Shown here in pieces: positions 43,781-52,527 of a DNA stretch of 64,000 nt. The notes under the pieces are model-generated. The model had not been told where the DNA came from, made no database searches, and was given only the letters and a program-made list of their open reading frames with translations. Position 1 is the first letter of the stretch; the number at the start of each line of letters is the position of its first letter. Source of the stretch: Dinoroseobacter sp965279125. Lineage in GTDB: Bacteria; Pseudomonadota; Alphaproteobacteria; Rhodobacterales; Rhodobacteraceae. The DNA lies in the NCBI GenBank assembly GCA_965279125.1, contig CBDIHL010000032.1, forward strand, positions 15,290 to 79,289. Direction: 5' to 3'. Made by a program: the position numbers and the translations under genes.

Positions 43781-44638
43781 TTAGAAAGTCAGCTTGATGC
43801 CGAAGTCGGCAACCGTGCGACGTGCAGTCGCTGGGTTGTCGATGGAAGCAATCGCGCCGGACAGGGTCGCGCCGCCGCCCAAGGAGTAGTCAACGCCGAT
43901 GCCGTAGTCAGGCTCGTCGCCAGCTGCGGTTGTGTCGTTGGCAACCAAGGAGATGGTCGTTGCGGAGTCCAGAGCGAACGCCAGGTCCAGGCCGTAACCG
44001 GTGACGTTTGCACCAGCAGCTGGGTTCTGGTCGATCACAGTGACGTTAACAGTCACAGGAGCGAATACTGCACCAACGTTGGCGCGAACCATTTTGCCGC
44101 TACCCAGCTCGGAGTAACCCAAGCTTGCGGAGAAGTCGCCGGACTTCCAACCGATGCTGGTGCCCCAGTTGTTGATGCCAACAACGTTTGGTGCAGCCGA
44201 CACGGCGAATGTGAACGCGTCAAAAGTGACGGTGTAGTGAACGGTGTGCGCTGGGTTGTTGTCCAGGTTCTCCAGGTCGTCGTCGACGCCTACGTCGTCG
44301 TAACCCAGGTCCTTGATGCCGCCAACGCGTGCTGCTTCGGAGACGTCGCCGCCGATGGAGAGCTTACCGAATGCGCCGGAAACGAATACGTTGCCTACGT
44401 CTACGGTGCCTGCGCCGGTGCGGTCGTCAAGACCGATGGAAGCGCCGAATGCCAGGCCGCCGTCGGTGGTGCCGGAACCGGTGAAGTTCACGTCAACGTC
44501 GTTTGCAACGGTGGTCGTGTTGGCTGCGGCGGAGTTGTACTTAACGCCCATGTTTGCGGAACCGCTGATTGCGATATCGGCAGCTGCGAAGCCAGCCGAT
44601 GCCACCAGTGCGGTCGAAGCGATGAGAAGCTTTTTCAT
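43781..44638 (-). CDS. Porin, Rhodobacter type
   Basis: 285 residues from the ATG at 44636-44638, which has GAGG eight bases upstream. Signal peptide about 1-20 (KKLLIASTALVASAGFAAAD). Then 16-strand-like alternating beta segments: an early ISGSANMGVKY strand, an acidic region (VGVDDDLENLDNN), and a terminal aromatic strand ending FGIKLTF. It forms water-filled channels in the outer membrane for small solutes. Strong terminator downstream and a long upstream gap suggest a single, well-expressed gene. Confidence 0.93.
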   Translation of the reverse strand: MKKLLIASTALVASAGFAAADIAISGSANMGVKYNSAAANTTTVANDVDVNFTGSGTTDGGLAFGASIGLDDRTGAGTVDVGNVFVSGAFGKLSIGGDVSEAARVGGIKDLGYDDVGVDDDLENLDNNPAHTVHYTVTFDAFTFAVSAAPNVVGINNWGTSIGWKSGDFSASLGYSELGSGKMVRANVGAVFAPVTVNVTVIDQNPAAGANVTGYGLDLAFALDSATTISLVANDTTAAGDEPDYGIGVDYSLGGGATLSGAIASIDNPATARRTVADFGIKLTF

Positions 44639-44956
44639 CGTGTTTCCCTCGTGTGTGTCACGTGTGTTTAAAGGTGCACCCCAGCACAGTGCATCCGGCT
44701 GGGTATGACCTTTCCTCAACCTTTCGCCCTTCGATTGCAAGCGCACCTGATCTCACATTCGACGGGAGCCAGTGTCATGGTGCATCAAAGACACAGTGCG
44801 CGGTGGGCGGGGCAAGTGGTTTGGCCTCTTTTATGAAGTATACACCATATCGAACATCACAACGGCTCCGGATGGCCCGGATAGGGAAAACTCTTGTCGC
44901 AACACCATGTGTCGGGTAGACCACTGAAAAACAGGCATTTGCCAGAGGGCAGACCC
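44639..44956. other. 318-bp gap between divergent porin and DUF3576 genes
   Basis: No gene is seen. The left part holds the porin ribosome site (ACGAGGGAAAC on the minus strand) and a GTG-rich 5' leader. Small matching GGTGCACC/GTGCATCC stretches occur near 44670-44695 and 44779-44785. The right part must hold the DUF3576 promoter. No clear -35/-10 pair stands out. It fits a regulated, dual-promoter region. Confidence 0.4.
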
Positions 44957-45472
44957 ATGCGACACACTATTCTTCGCGCTTCGGCACTGATTTTCTTATC
45001 TGTTACGGTCTCCGCATGTGGTGGTGGCGGTTTCTTGGGGCTTGGCGGAAGTGACGATGGTCGTGCCGGCGAAACTCGAACACTGTCTGCTTCTGAACGC
45101 AATTCCCGACTAACCGGAGAAGAACGCGAAGAATCGATCCTTGATCTGTTTGTCGCGACAGATGATCCGAACACCACCGTTGAGGTGAACAAGTATCTCT
45201 GGGTTGCGGCGCAAGACGTGCTCGACTTCCTGCCCATCGAAGCGGTCGATCCGTTCACCGGCGTCATCGTCTACGGCTACGGCACCCCTCCTGGCGGCGG
45301 GCGCTCTTATCGCGCAACTGTTTACGTGCAGGACCCGGCATTGGAAGCGCGCTCTATAAAAGTGGCGCTTGCCTCCCGAAGCGGCCCGGCACCGCGCGCC
45401 ACGTCTCGCGCGATTGAAGATGCGATCCTAACCCGCGCGCGCCAGATCCGCATTCGCGACAGCAATCTCTAG
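44957..45472 (+). CDS. DUF3576 lipoprotein
   Basis: 171 residues from the ATG at 44957, which has GAGG eight bases upstream. N-terminal lipoprotein signal with lipobox TVSAC (Cys near residue 21), then a Gly-rich linker and the DUF3576 domain: YLWVAAQDVLDFLPIEAVDPFTGVIVYGYG. RAIEDAILTRARQIRI is at the end. Members are alphaproteobacterial envelope lipoproteins of unknown function. leuS follows after a terminator, so it is probably a single-gene unit. Confidence 0.9.
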   Translation: MRHTILRASALIFLSVTVSACGGGGFLGLGGSDDGRAGETRTLSASERNSRLTGEEREESILDLFVATDDPNTTVEVNKYLWVAAQDVLDFLPIEAVDPFTGVIVYGYGTPPGGGRSYRATVYVQDPALEARSIKVALASRSGPAPRATSRAIEDAILTRARQIRIRDSNL

Positions 45473-45502
45473 ACCTTCGCAGGTCTCAGGACTAAACCGA
45501 CC

Positions 45503-45531
45503 GCCGGGCCAATTGGTCCGGCGTTTTCATT
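45503..45531 (+). terminator. Terminator of the DUF3576 gene
   Basis: GCCGGGCC/GGTCCGGC (one G-T pair) closes an AATT loop and is followed by GTTTTCATTT. It separates the lipoprotein gene from leuS. Confidence 0.85.
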
Positions 45532-45556
45532 TGTTAAGACATCAAAGGCCATGCCC

Positions 45557-48115
45557 ATGTCCCGCTACGACCCGCAATCCATCGAAGCCACCTGGCAAGC
45601 CACTTGGGATCAGGCGCAGACCTTCCTCGCCACCCCTGACCCCAACAAGCCGAAGTATTACGTGCTTGAGATGTTCCCGTACCCTTCGGGCCGCATCCAT
45701 ATCGGGCATGTGCGCAACTATACGATGGGCGACGTGATCGCGCGGTACAAACGCTCCACCGGTCATACGGTGCTGCATCCGATGGGCTGGGACGCGTTCG
45801 GGATGCCCGCCGAGAACGCTGCGATGCAGGAGGGCGGTCATCCGAAAGACTGGACCTACAACAACATCGCCCAGATGCGCGATCAAATGAAACCGCTGGG
45901 CCTGAGCATCGACTGGACCCGCGAATTCGCGACTTGTGATCCGGAATATTATGGCCAGCAACAGGCGCTTTTCCTCGATTTCCTCGAAAAAGGCCTCGTC
46001 TACCGCAAGAATGCTGTGGTGAACTGGGATCCGGTCGACATGACCGTGCTTGCCAACGAACAGGTGATCGACGGCAAAGGCTGGCGGTCGAACGCGGAAG
46101 TCGAGCGTCGCGAGCTGACCCAATGGTTCTTCAAGATCTCCGACTATTCCGGCGAGCTTCTGGAGGCCCTCGACACGCTCGACAACTGGCCCGCCAAGGT
46201 GAAAACCATGCAGGCCAACTGGATCGGCCAGTCGCGCGGGTTGCAGTTCTCATTCGATCTGACCGGGGCGACGCACGGCCATGACGGGATCGAGGTCTAT
46301 ACAACACGGCCCGACACCCTGATGGGTGCCAGCTTCGTCGGTGTGTCCGCCGATCATCCGCTGATCAAGGCGATGGAGGCTGACGATCCAAAGCTCGCGG
46401 CGTTCTGCGCCGAGGTCCGCAAGGGCGCCACCAATGAAGAGGCGCTCGAGAAGGCCGAGAAGCTGGGTTTTGATACCGGCCTGCGCGTCAAGCATCCGCT
46501 GAACCCAGAATGGGAGCTGCCGGTCTGGATCGCCAACTTCATCCTCATGGATTACGGCACCGGTGCGATCTTTGCTTGCCCCGCGCACGATCAGCGCGAT
46601 CTGGACTTCTGCCGCAAGTATGAGCTGCCGGTGATCGACACCTTCTATGCGCTCGGCGACGAGACGCCCGTCGGAAAAACCGCCTTCGTGCCGCCTAAGA
46701 CCGAGGTCGTTCAATGGGTGAACCACTTCGCGGGCCTCGATCAGGCGACCGGGCAGCAGGCCATCGATGCCACCATCGACTTTGCCGAGGCCGCTGGCTG
46801 GGGCACGGGCAAAACGCAATACCGCTTGCGCGATTGGGGCCTTAGCCGCCAGCGCTACTGGGGTTGCCCGATCCCGGTCGTCCATTGCGCCGATTGCGGT
46901 GTGGTGCCTGAGCGCAAAGAAAACCTGCCGATCCAGCTGCCCTATGACGAAGACGGCACTGCCATCGACTTCGCGGTGCCCGGCAATCCGCTCGACCGTC
47001 ATCCAAGCTGGCGCGACACGAGCTGCCCGTCCTGCGGCAAGCCCGCGCAGCGCGAGACCGATACGATGGACACCTTCGTGGATAGCTCGTGGTATTTCGC
47101 GCGGTTCACCGCGCCAAACGCCACAACGCCGACCGACCCAACCGAGGCCGGCTATTGGATGAACGTCGATCAATATATCGGCGGGATCGAGCATGCGATT
47201 CTGCACCTGCTCTATTCACGCTTCTTCGCCCGCGCGATGAACATCTGCGGGCACCTGCCGAAGGATGCGACCGAGCCGTTTAATGCGCTCTTCACCCAAG
47301 GGATGGTCACGCACGAGATCTACATGACGAAGGACGCCAAGGACCGTCCCGTTTACCACCTGCCCGAGGATGTGACCGACGGCAAACTCGCCGATGGGAC
47401 CGAAGTCACGGTGATTCCGTCGGCCAAAATGTCCAAATCCAAAAAGAATGTCGTCGATCCCGTCGCGATCATCGAAAAATACGGGGCCGATACGGCGCGC
47501 TGGTTCATGCTGTCCGACAGCCCGCCCGAGCGCGATGTCGAATGGACCGCCTCTGGCGCGGAAGCCACCTTCAAGCACTTGGGTCGCGTTTGGTCCTTGT
47601 CTGACAAGATCGCAAACATGGATAACGCCAGCGGCCAAGGCGACGAAGATCTGCGCCGCGCGCTGCACAAGACCATCTTCGACGTCACCCAAGGGATCGA
47701 GAGCTTCGGCTTCAACGCCGCCATCGCCAAGCTCTACGGCTTCACCAACACCCTCGCCAAATCCAAGGCCGGGCGCGAGGCGCAGGTCGAGGCGATCCGC
47801 ACACTTGCGCAACTGATGTCGCCGATGACGCCGCATCTGGCCGAGGAGATCTGGAAAATCCACGGCGGCGACGGCCTTTTGGTGAACGCGCCTTGGCCCG
47901 TGGCCGACGAGGCGCTTTTGGTCGATGACACCGTGACCCTGCCCATTCAGGTCAACGGCAAACGGCGCTCGGAAATCACCGTGCCCACCGATATGGACAA
48001 GGCCGAGGTTGAAAAGCTGGTGCTGGCGGACAATGCTGTCAAAAGGGCGCTGGAAAACGGCCCCATCAAGAAGCTGATCGTGGTGCCGGGGCGGATCGTG
48101 AATGTTGTTATCTAA
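45557..48115 (+). CDS. leuS: Leucyl-tRNA synthetase
   Basis: 852 residues from the ATG at 45557, chosen because AAGG lies eight bases upstream; an ATG two codons earlier has too little spacing. Class I synthetase: HIGH-type YPSGRIHIGHVRNY near residue 40, KMSKS-type AKMSKSKKNVV near 625, and an editing domain (about 220-415). A C-terminal anticodon-binding region and the leuS-specific PSGRIHIGHVRNY are present. It overlaps lptE by 14 nt; the leuS-lptE-holA order is standard in alphaproteobacteria. Confidence 0.97.
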   Translation: MSRYDPQSIEATWQATWDQAQTFLATPDPNKPKYYVLEMFPYPSGRIHIGHVRNYTMGDVIARYKRSTGHTVLHPMGWDAFGMPAENAAMQEGGHPKDWTYNNIAQMRDQMKPLGLSIDWTREFATCDPEYYGQQQALFLDFLEKGLVYRKNAVVNWDPVDMTVLANEQVIDGKGWRSNAEVERRELTQWFFKISDYSGELLEALDTLDNWPAKVKTMQANWIGQSRGLQFSFDLTGATHGHDGIEVYTTRPDTLMGASFVGVSADHPLIKAMEADDPKLAAFCAEVRKGATNEEALEKAEKLGFDTGLRVKHPLNPEWELPVWIANFILMDYGTGAIFACPAHDQRDLDFCRKYELPVIDTFYALGDETPVGKTAFVPPKTEVVQWVNHFAGLDQATGQQAIDATIDFAEAAGWGTGKTQYRLRDWGLSRQRYWGCPIPVVHCADCGVVPERKENLPIQLPYDEDGTAIDFAVPGNPLDRHPSWRDTSCPSCGKPAQRETDTMDTFVDSSWYFARFTAPNATTPTDPTEAGYWMNVDQYIGGIEHAILHLLYSRFFARAMNICGHLPKDATEPFNALFTQGMVTHEIYMTKDAKDRPVYHLPEDVTDGKLADGTEVTVIPSAKMSKSKKNVVDPVAIIEKYGADTARWFMLSDSPPERDVEWTASGAEATFKHLGRVWSLSDKIANMDNASGQGDEDLRRALHKTIFDVTQGIESFGFNAAIAKLYGFTNTLAKSKAGREAQVEAIRTLAQLMSPMTPHLAEEIWKIHGGDGLLVNAPWPVADEALLVDDTVTLPIQVNGKRRSEITVPTDMDKAEVEKLVLADNAVKRALENGPIKKLIVVPGRIVNVVI

Positions 48116-48596
48116 TCGCAGAACTGTCCTTGGCCTGTTAGCGGCCCTGCCGCTTGCGGCTTGCGGCTTCACGCCGGTCTACCGCGAAGGGAGCGCAGGA
48201 CGCAGCTTGCGAAATGCGGTGTTGGTGGACGCGCCCCAAACCCGCGCAGATTTCGACCTGATCCGGGCGGTTGAGGATCGTTTGGGCCGTGCTGAGACGC
48301 CTCGATATGGTCTTTCGGTTGCGCAAACCATCGGCCAAACCGGTCTTGCGGTCCAAGGCAGTGCTGCGATCACGCGCTATAATCTTGTTGGAACGGCCAA
48401 TTATTCTCTGCGTGATGTCACCACCAATGCGCTGGTGGTCTCCGGCGAGGTCGACAGCTTCACGTCTTACTCCGCCACGGCTTCCACCGTGGGCACCTCA
48501 TCGGCTGAAATCGATGCGCGGCGGCGTCTGTCGGTAGCGTTGGCCGATTTGATTGTCAGCCAATTGTTGATCGACGTGCCCGAGCAGCAGCTATGA
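48102..48596 (+). CDS. lptE: LPS assembly lipoprotein LptE
   Basis: 164 residues. Lipoprotein signal with lipobox LAAC (LLAALPLAACGFTPVY, Cys near residue 21), followed by the small alpha/beta LptE fold and a C-terminal helix (RRRLSVALADLIVSQLL). LptE plugs the LptD barrel in the outer membrane for LPS export. It starts inside the leuS 3' end and overlaps holA by 4 nt. Confidence 0.9.
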   Translation: MLLSNRRTVLGLLAALPLAACGFTPVYREGSAGRSLRNAVLVDAPQTRADFDLIRAVEDRLGRAETPRYGLSVAQTIGQTGLAVQGSAAITRYNLVGTANYSLRDVTTNALVVSGEVDSFTSYSATASTVGTSSAEIDARRRLSVALADLIVSQLLIDVPEQQL

Positions 48597-49621
48597 AGCA
48601 GTCCGGGCGTGATCTTGCCCGGTTTATCGCCAAGCCTGAGCCAGACCGGCTTGGCGTGCTGCTCTATGGGGGCGATGCGATGCGGGTGGCGATCCAACGC
48701 CAAGATCTTTTGAACGCGCTCGTAGGCGATCAGGCGGAAGAAGAAATGCGTCTCACCCGTTTGCCCGCGTCCGAGCTGCGCAGTGATCCTGCGCGCCTGA
48801 ACGACGCCTTAAAAGCGCGCGGCTTCTTCCCCGGCCCCTGCGCCGTGTTTGTCGAGGACGCGACCGACACAATTGCCCCCGCCGTGCTGGCCGCGATGGA
48901 CGATTGGGAAAAGGGCGATGCGACGCTGGTGATCTCGGCAGGCGCGTTGAAGCCCACCTCGAAAATCCGCAAAGCCTTTGAATCGCATAACAACGCCTAT
49001 GCCGCCGCGATTTACGACGATCCCATGGACCGCGCCGAGATCGAGAACCGTCTGCGCGAGGCGGGGCTTGCAATGCCGACGGCTGAGGCAATGGGCGAGT
49101 TAGAAAGCCTCGCCAGTGCCCTTGACCCCGGTGATATGCGCCAAGTGATCGAGAAACTGACGCTCTATAAACTCGGCGATAGCAGTCCCGCGAGTGTTGA
49201 CGATATCGAGGCTGTCGCCCCCGCCTCGACCGAGGCCGCGCTTGACGAAATCCTTCACATTGTTGCCGAAGGCCGCGCGCCCGAGATCGGCCCCTTGATG
49301 GCGCGGCTGAGCGCGCAAGGCCAAGGCGGTGTCGCGATCTGCATCGCGTTGACCCGTCATTTCAAGGCACTGAATGCGGCAGCCAGTGACCCACGTGGTC
49401 CCCAAGCCGGGATCGCCGCCATGCGTCCGCCGGTGTTCTGGAAGAACCGCGACCGCATGATCCGGCAGGCGCAGAATTGGGGGGCTGAGAAACTGGCGCG
49501 GGCTTTGGGCGAGTTGGTGCAGACCGATCTGACACTGCGCTCGTCGCAACGCGCGCCGGACCGGGCGGTGATGGAGCGCGCCTTGATCCGGCTGGCGATG
49601 CTGGCCAAAGCAAGAGGGTAG
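48593..49621 (+). CDS. holA: DNA polymerase III delta subunit
   Basis: 342 residues, normal for HolA. N-terminal AAA-like domain about 15-160 (AVLLYGGDAMRVAIQRQDLL-type start), helical lid, and C-terminal collar domain from about 210 (ALDEILHIVAEGR, then ICIALTRHFKALNAA). It is the sliding-clamp opener of the replication clamp loader. Overlaps lptE by 4 nt. Confidence 0.93.
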   Translation: MKQSGRDLARFIAKPEPDRLGVLLYGGDAMRVAIQRQDLLNALVGDQAEEEMRLTRLPASELRSDPARLNDALKARGFFPGPCAVFVEDATDTIAPAVLAAMDDWEKGDATLVISAGALKPTSKIRKAFESHNNAYAAAIYDDPMDRAEIENRLREAGLAMPTAEAMGELESLASALDPGDMRQVIEKLTLYKLGDSSPASVDDIEAVAPASTEAALDEILHIVAEGRAPEIGPLMARLSAQGQGGVAICIALTRHFKALNAAASDPRGPQAGIAAMRPPVFWKNRDRMIRQAQNWGAEKLARALGELVQTDLTLRSSQRAPDRAVMERALIRLAMLAKARG

Positions 49622-49630
49622 GAGGCAGAT

Positions 49631-50218
49631 ATGTATCAAGTCATCGGCGGTGTGCGCAGTCGCGCCATGCGGGTTTTGTGGATACTGGAGGAGCTTGGCG
49701 TGCCCTACGAGCACATCAATGCAGGGCCGCGCAGCGACGAGGTTTTGGCGCTGAACCCCTCGGGCAAGGTTCCGGTGTTGGTGGTCGATGGCACCGTCGT
49801 CACCGACTCCAGCGCGATCCTAACCTATCTCGCCGACAAGCACGACGCGCTGAGCTATGCGCCCGGAACGCTGGATCGGGCGCGCCAAGACGGGCTGATG
49901 CACAAAGTGCTCGACGAGATCGACGCGGTGCTCTGGACCGCCGCGCGCCACACGTTCGTGCTACCCGAAGATCAGCGCATACCCGAGATCAAAGGACCGT
50001 TGCGGTGGGAATTCGCGCGCACAATCGAAGCGTTTGCCGAGATCCTCGGCGACGGCCCCTATCTGATGGGCGAGACCTTTACGATTGCCGACATCGTGCT
50101 GACCCACTGCCTCGGCTGGGCGATCAACGCCAAATTTCCGGTCGAGAATGCCGCGTTGCGCGCCTATGTCGATCAGTGCCGCAGCCGGGACGCCTTCAAG
50201 CGCGCGGTGGTGCTGTAA
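49631..50218 (+). CDS. Glutathione S-transferase family protein
   Basis: 195 residues. N-terminal thioredoxin-like GST domain (SRAMRVLWILEELGVPYE, then NPSGKVPVLVVDG with the cis-Pro, and TDSSAILTYLADKH). An all-helical C-terminal domain follows (FTIADIVLTHCLGWAINAKF). No Cys in the N-terminal active-site position, so Ser is the likely catalytic residue. Substrate unknown. Nine bp after holA and directly followed by the glutathionyl-hydroquinone reductase gene. Confidence 0.88.
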   Translation: MYQVIGGVRSRAMRVLWILEELGVPYEHINAGPRSDEVLALNPSGKVPVLVVDGTVVTDSSAILTYLADKHDALSYAPGTLDRARQDGLMHKVLDEIDAVLWTAARHTFVLPEDQRIPEIKGPLRWEFARTIEAFAEILGDGPYLMGETFTIADIVLTHCLGWAINAKFPVENAALRAYVDQCRSRDAFKRAVVL

Positions 50219-51151
50219 GTGGGGTTGATGCTGGACGGGAGGTACCTGGAGGACGACCCCGGTCCCGATACCCAGGCGGGCGGTGCGTTCGAGCGTGCGA
50301 AGTCTACGATCCGCAACTGGATCACGCCTGATGGCCCCTTCACGCCGGATGCCGGGCGCTACCATCTGTATGCGGCGTGGAACTGCCCGTGGGCGCACCG
50401 CGTGCTTTTGACCCGCGCGGTTCTGGGACTGGAAGAGGGGATCAGCGTCAGTGTGGCCAGGCCGCGGCGTACGGATCAGGGCTGGGTGTTCGACGAAGAC
50501 GGTGCCTTCGCGGATCAGGTGTTGGGCGTTGCGTCCCTGCACGAGGTCTATGCCCGTCAAAAGCCGGGATATACCGGGCGCATTACCGTGCCCGCGCTTT
50601 GGGACCGCAAGACCGGGCAGATCGTGTCAAACGAAAGCGCTGATCTGGTGCGTATGCTCGGGGCATTCGGGGGGCGCGACCTCTATCCTATGCGACTGCG
50701 ACCACAGATTGATGCGTGGAATGACCGGATTTATCCGGGCCTCAATAACGGTGTGTACCGCGCGGGGTTTGCGCGGACACAAGCGGCATATGAGGTTGGG
50801 TTTCGCGATGTATTCGCGACTATGGACGCGATGGAGGACCAGCTTGGCAAGACGCGCTTTCTCGCCGGTGATGTGTTTACCGAGGCGGATTTGCGGGCGT
50901 TTCCGACCCTTGCGCGGTTTGATGTGGCCTACCACTACGCGTTTCGCTGTAATTTGCGAAAGCTGGTTGATTACCCAAACCTGTGGGGGTTCGCGCGCGA
51001 TATCTATGCGCTGCCCGGGGTCGCGGACACGGTCCGGTTCGAGATTTACAAGCAGGGATATTTCTCACCCAGCGAGGCGCGCAACCCGCTGGGGATCGTG
51101 CCGCTTGGCCCCGAGATTGCCGATTGGACGGCCCCTCATGGGCGTGGCTAG
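50219..51151 (+). CDS. Glutathionyl-hydroquinone reductase (Xi-class GST)
   Basis: 310 residues. The Xi-class signature is plain: WNCPWAHRVLLTRAVLGLE with the catalytic Cys (near residue 57), then RITVPALWDRKTGQIVSNES, NNGVYRAGFARTQAAYE and RFDVAYHYAFRCN. Family members reduce glutathionyl-hydroquinones. The GTG at 50219 directly follows the previous stop; an ATG nine bases later is an equally good start. Confidence 0.92.
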   Translation: MGLMLDGRYLEDDPGPDTQAGGAFERAKSTIRNWITPDGPFTPDAGRYHLYAAWNCPWAHRVLLTRAVLGLEEGISVSVARPRRTDQGWVFDEDGAFADQVLGVASLHEVYARQKPGYTGRITVPALWDRKTGQIVSNESADLVRMLGAFGGRDLYPMRLRPQIDAWNDRIYPGLNNGVYRAGFARTQAAYEVGFRDVFATMDAMEDQLGKTRFLAGDVFTEADLRAFPTLARFDVAYHYAFRCNLRKLVDYPNLWGFARDIYALPGVADTVRFEIYKQGYFSPSEARNPLGIVPLGPEIADWTAPHGRG

Positions 51152-51210
51152 GTGGCGTGGCGAGGTGCGTGCGGGGCGATGCTGAAAACGGCTTGAAACC
51201 TTACCAAAGT

Positions 51211-51314
51211 CCTAACACGCCTAACATTATTAGGGAAAACCTCGAAAACCACCAAATGTTGACGCGATCCGGCAAACACATTCTATATCTGGCGTAGTCT
51301 CCCATATTGTTAGG
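51211..51314. promoter_or_regulatory. AT-rich gap with CCTAACA/TGTTAGG repeats
   Basis: In the convergent gap before the flavoprotein gene, CCTAACA occurs at 51211-51217 and 51220-51226, and its complement TGTTAGG at 51308-51314. CCTAA-CATTA-TTAGG (51220-51234) is a local palindrome. Possible protein-binding sites or terminator; no function is assigned. Confidence 0.3.
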
Positions 51315-51354
51315 GAGCGCACTAGAAACGCGCCCGAAAGCGCCGGACATGCGC

Positions 51355-52527
51355 CTAGTAATCCATCACATAATCCGCAGCATGATCCCCGGCCCAACGC
51401 CCTGTCGCAAAGCAGCCGGTCAACAAGTAGCCCCCCGTCGGCGCTTCCCAATCCAGCATCTCTCCGGCCACAAACACACCGGGCCTGTCGCGCAACATCA
51501 ATCCGTCATCGACCTGCGCGCGCCGCACGCCCCCGGCTGTCGAAATCGCCTCATCCATCGGGCGCAACCCGCTCACGGGCACTGGGATGGCCTTAAGCGT
51601 TGCAGCCAAAGCGCCCCCTTCCGGCAAGGGTCGCACCCATTCCTGCACCAACGCCCGCCGCACCCCGTCGAGCCGCAGTGCCTTGCGCAAATGGTTTGCC
51701 ATGCTGTCTTTGCCGCGCGGTTTGGTCAGCCGCTTTGCAACCTCGTCTAAGGTCAAATCCGGGAACAGATCCAGCGTTAGCGCAGCCCCCTCCCGCACCG
51801 CACGCGACACAGTATAGATGCCGCCACCTTCCAAGCCCGTTGCCGAAAGCGCGAACTCGCCGCGCGAGACCATATCGCCGGCATGCAGCGCGACCCCCTT
51901 CACCGGCGCGCCGAGAAACGGCGTCATATGATCGGACCACGCGACAGTCAGCCCCACATTCGCAGGCGCAAACGGCGCGCAATCCTCAATCCAGTGCGCC
52001 CATGCGCCAGTGCTGCCCAGCCGCGCCCAGCTGGCCCCACCCAGCGCCAGCACGACCACATCCGCCTCGGCGCGTCGCAACCCCTGGGGCGTATCGAAGA
52101 CGCAAACCGTGCCTTCCATGCCGGTCAAACGCCAGCGCGTGCGCAGCTCGACGCCCTTGCTCGACAGGTGCGCCAACCACGCGCGCAAGAGAGGCGAGGC
52201 TTTCATGACGGTAGGAAACACCCGGCCCGAGCTTCCGGTGAACACCTCCTGGCCCAACGCGCGCGCCCAGTCTTGCACCTGCCGCGGGCCAAAGGCCTTC
52301 AGCATCGGGTGCAGCCAGTCGGCGGCATCGGCATAGGTCGCGATGAACTGCGTCTTGCCTTCGTCCTTGGTCAGGTTCAGTCCCGATTTGCCGGCCATCA
52401 GGAACTTGCGCCCGGCCGAGGGCATGGCATCCATCACGGTCACCGTGCACCCGGCCTCTGCCAAACGCTCGGCGGCCATCAGGCCTGCGGGGCCTGCGCC
52501 GACGATGACTGCGCGCTTAGTCTTCAC
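51355..52527 (-). CDS. TIGR03862-type flavoprotein (BaiN/HI0933-like)
   Basis: 390 residues. FAD-binding Rossmann motif at the N-terminus (AVIVGAGPAGLMAAERLAEAGC), then the family stretch GRKFLMAGKSGLNLTKDE. A second GxGxxG-like region follows, and the C-terminal GVFVAGEMLDWEAPTGGYLLTGCFATG motif is conserved. Such flavoproteins are widespread; some reduce unsaturated substrates, most are undefined. Its start overlaps the MscS gene stop by 11 nt. Confidence 0.88.
   Translation of the reverse strand: MKTKRAVIVGAGPAGLMAAERLAEAGCTVTVMDAMPSAGRKFLMAGKSGLNLTKDEGKTQFIATYADAADWLHPMLKAFGPRQVQDWARALGQEVFTGSSGRVFPTVMKASPLLRAWLAHLSSKGVELRTRWRLTGMEGTVCVFDTPQGLRRAEADVVVLALGGASWARLGSTGAWAHWIEDCAPFAPANVGLTVAWSDHMTPFLGAPVKGVALHAGDMVSRGEFALSATGLEGGGIYTVSRAVREGAALTLDLFPDLTLDEVAKRLTKPRGKDSMANHLRKALRLDGVRRALVQEWVRPLPEGGALAATLKAIPVPVSGLRPMDEAISTAGGVRRAQVDDGLMLRDRPGVFVAGEMLDWEAPTGGYLLTGCFATGRWAGDHAADYVMDY

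Noticed and set aside
51230..51235. TTAGGG telomere-like hexamer
   Set aside because: Single occurrence within a palindrome in a circular-type bacterial region; no repeat array.
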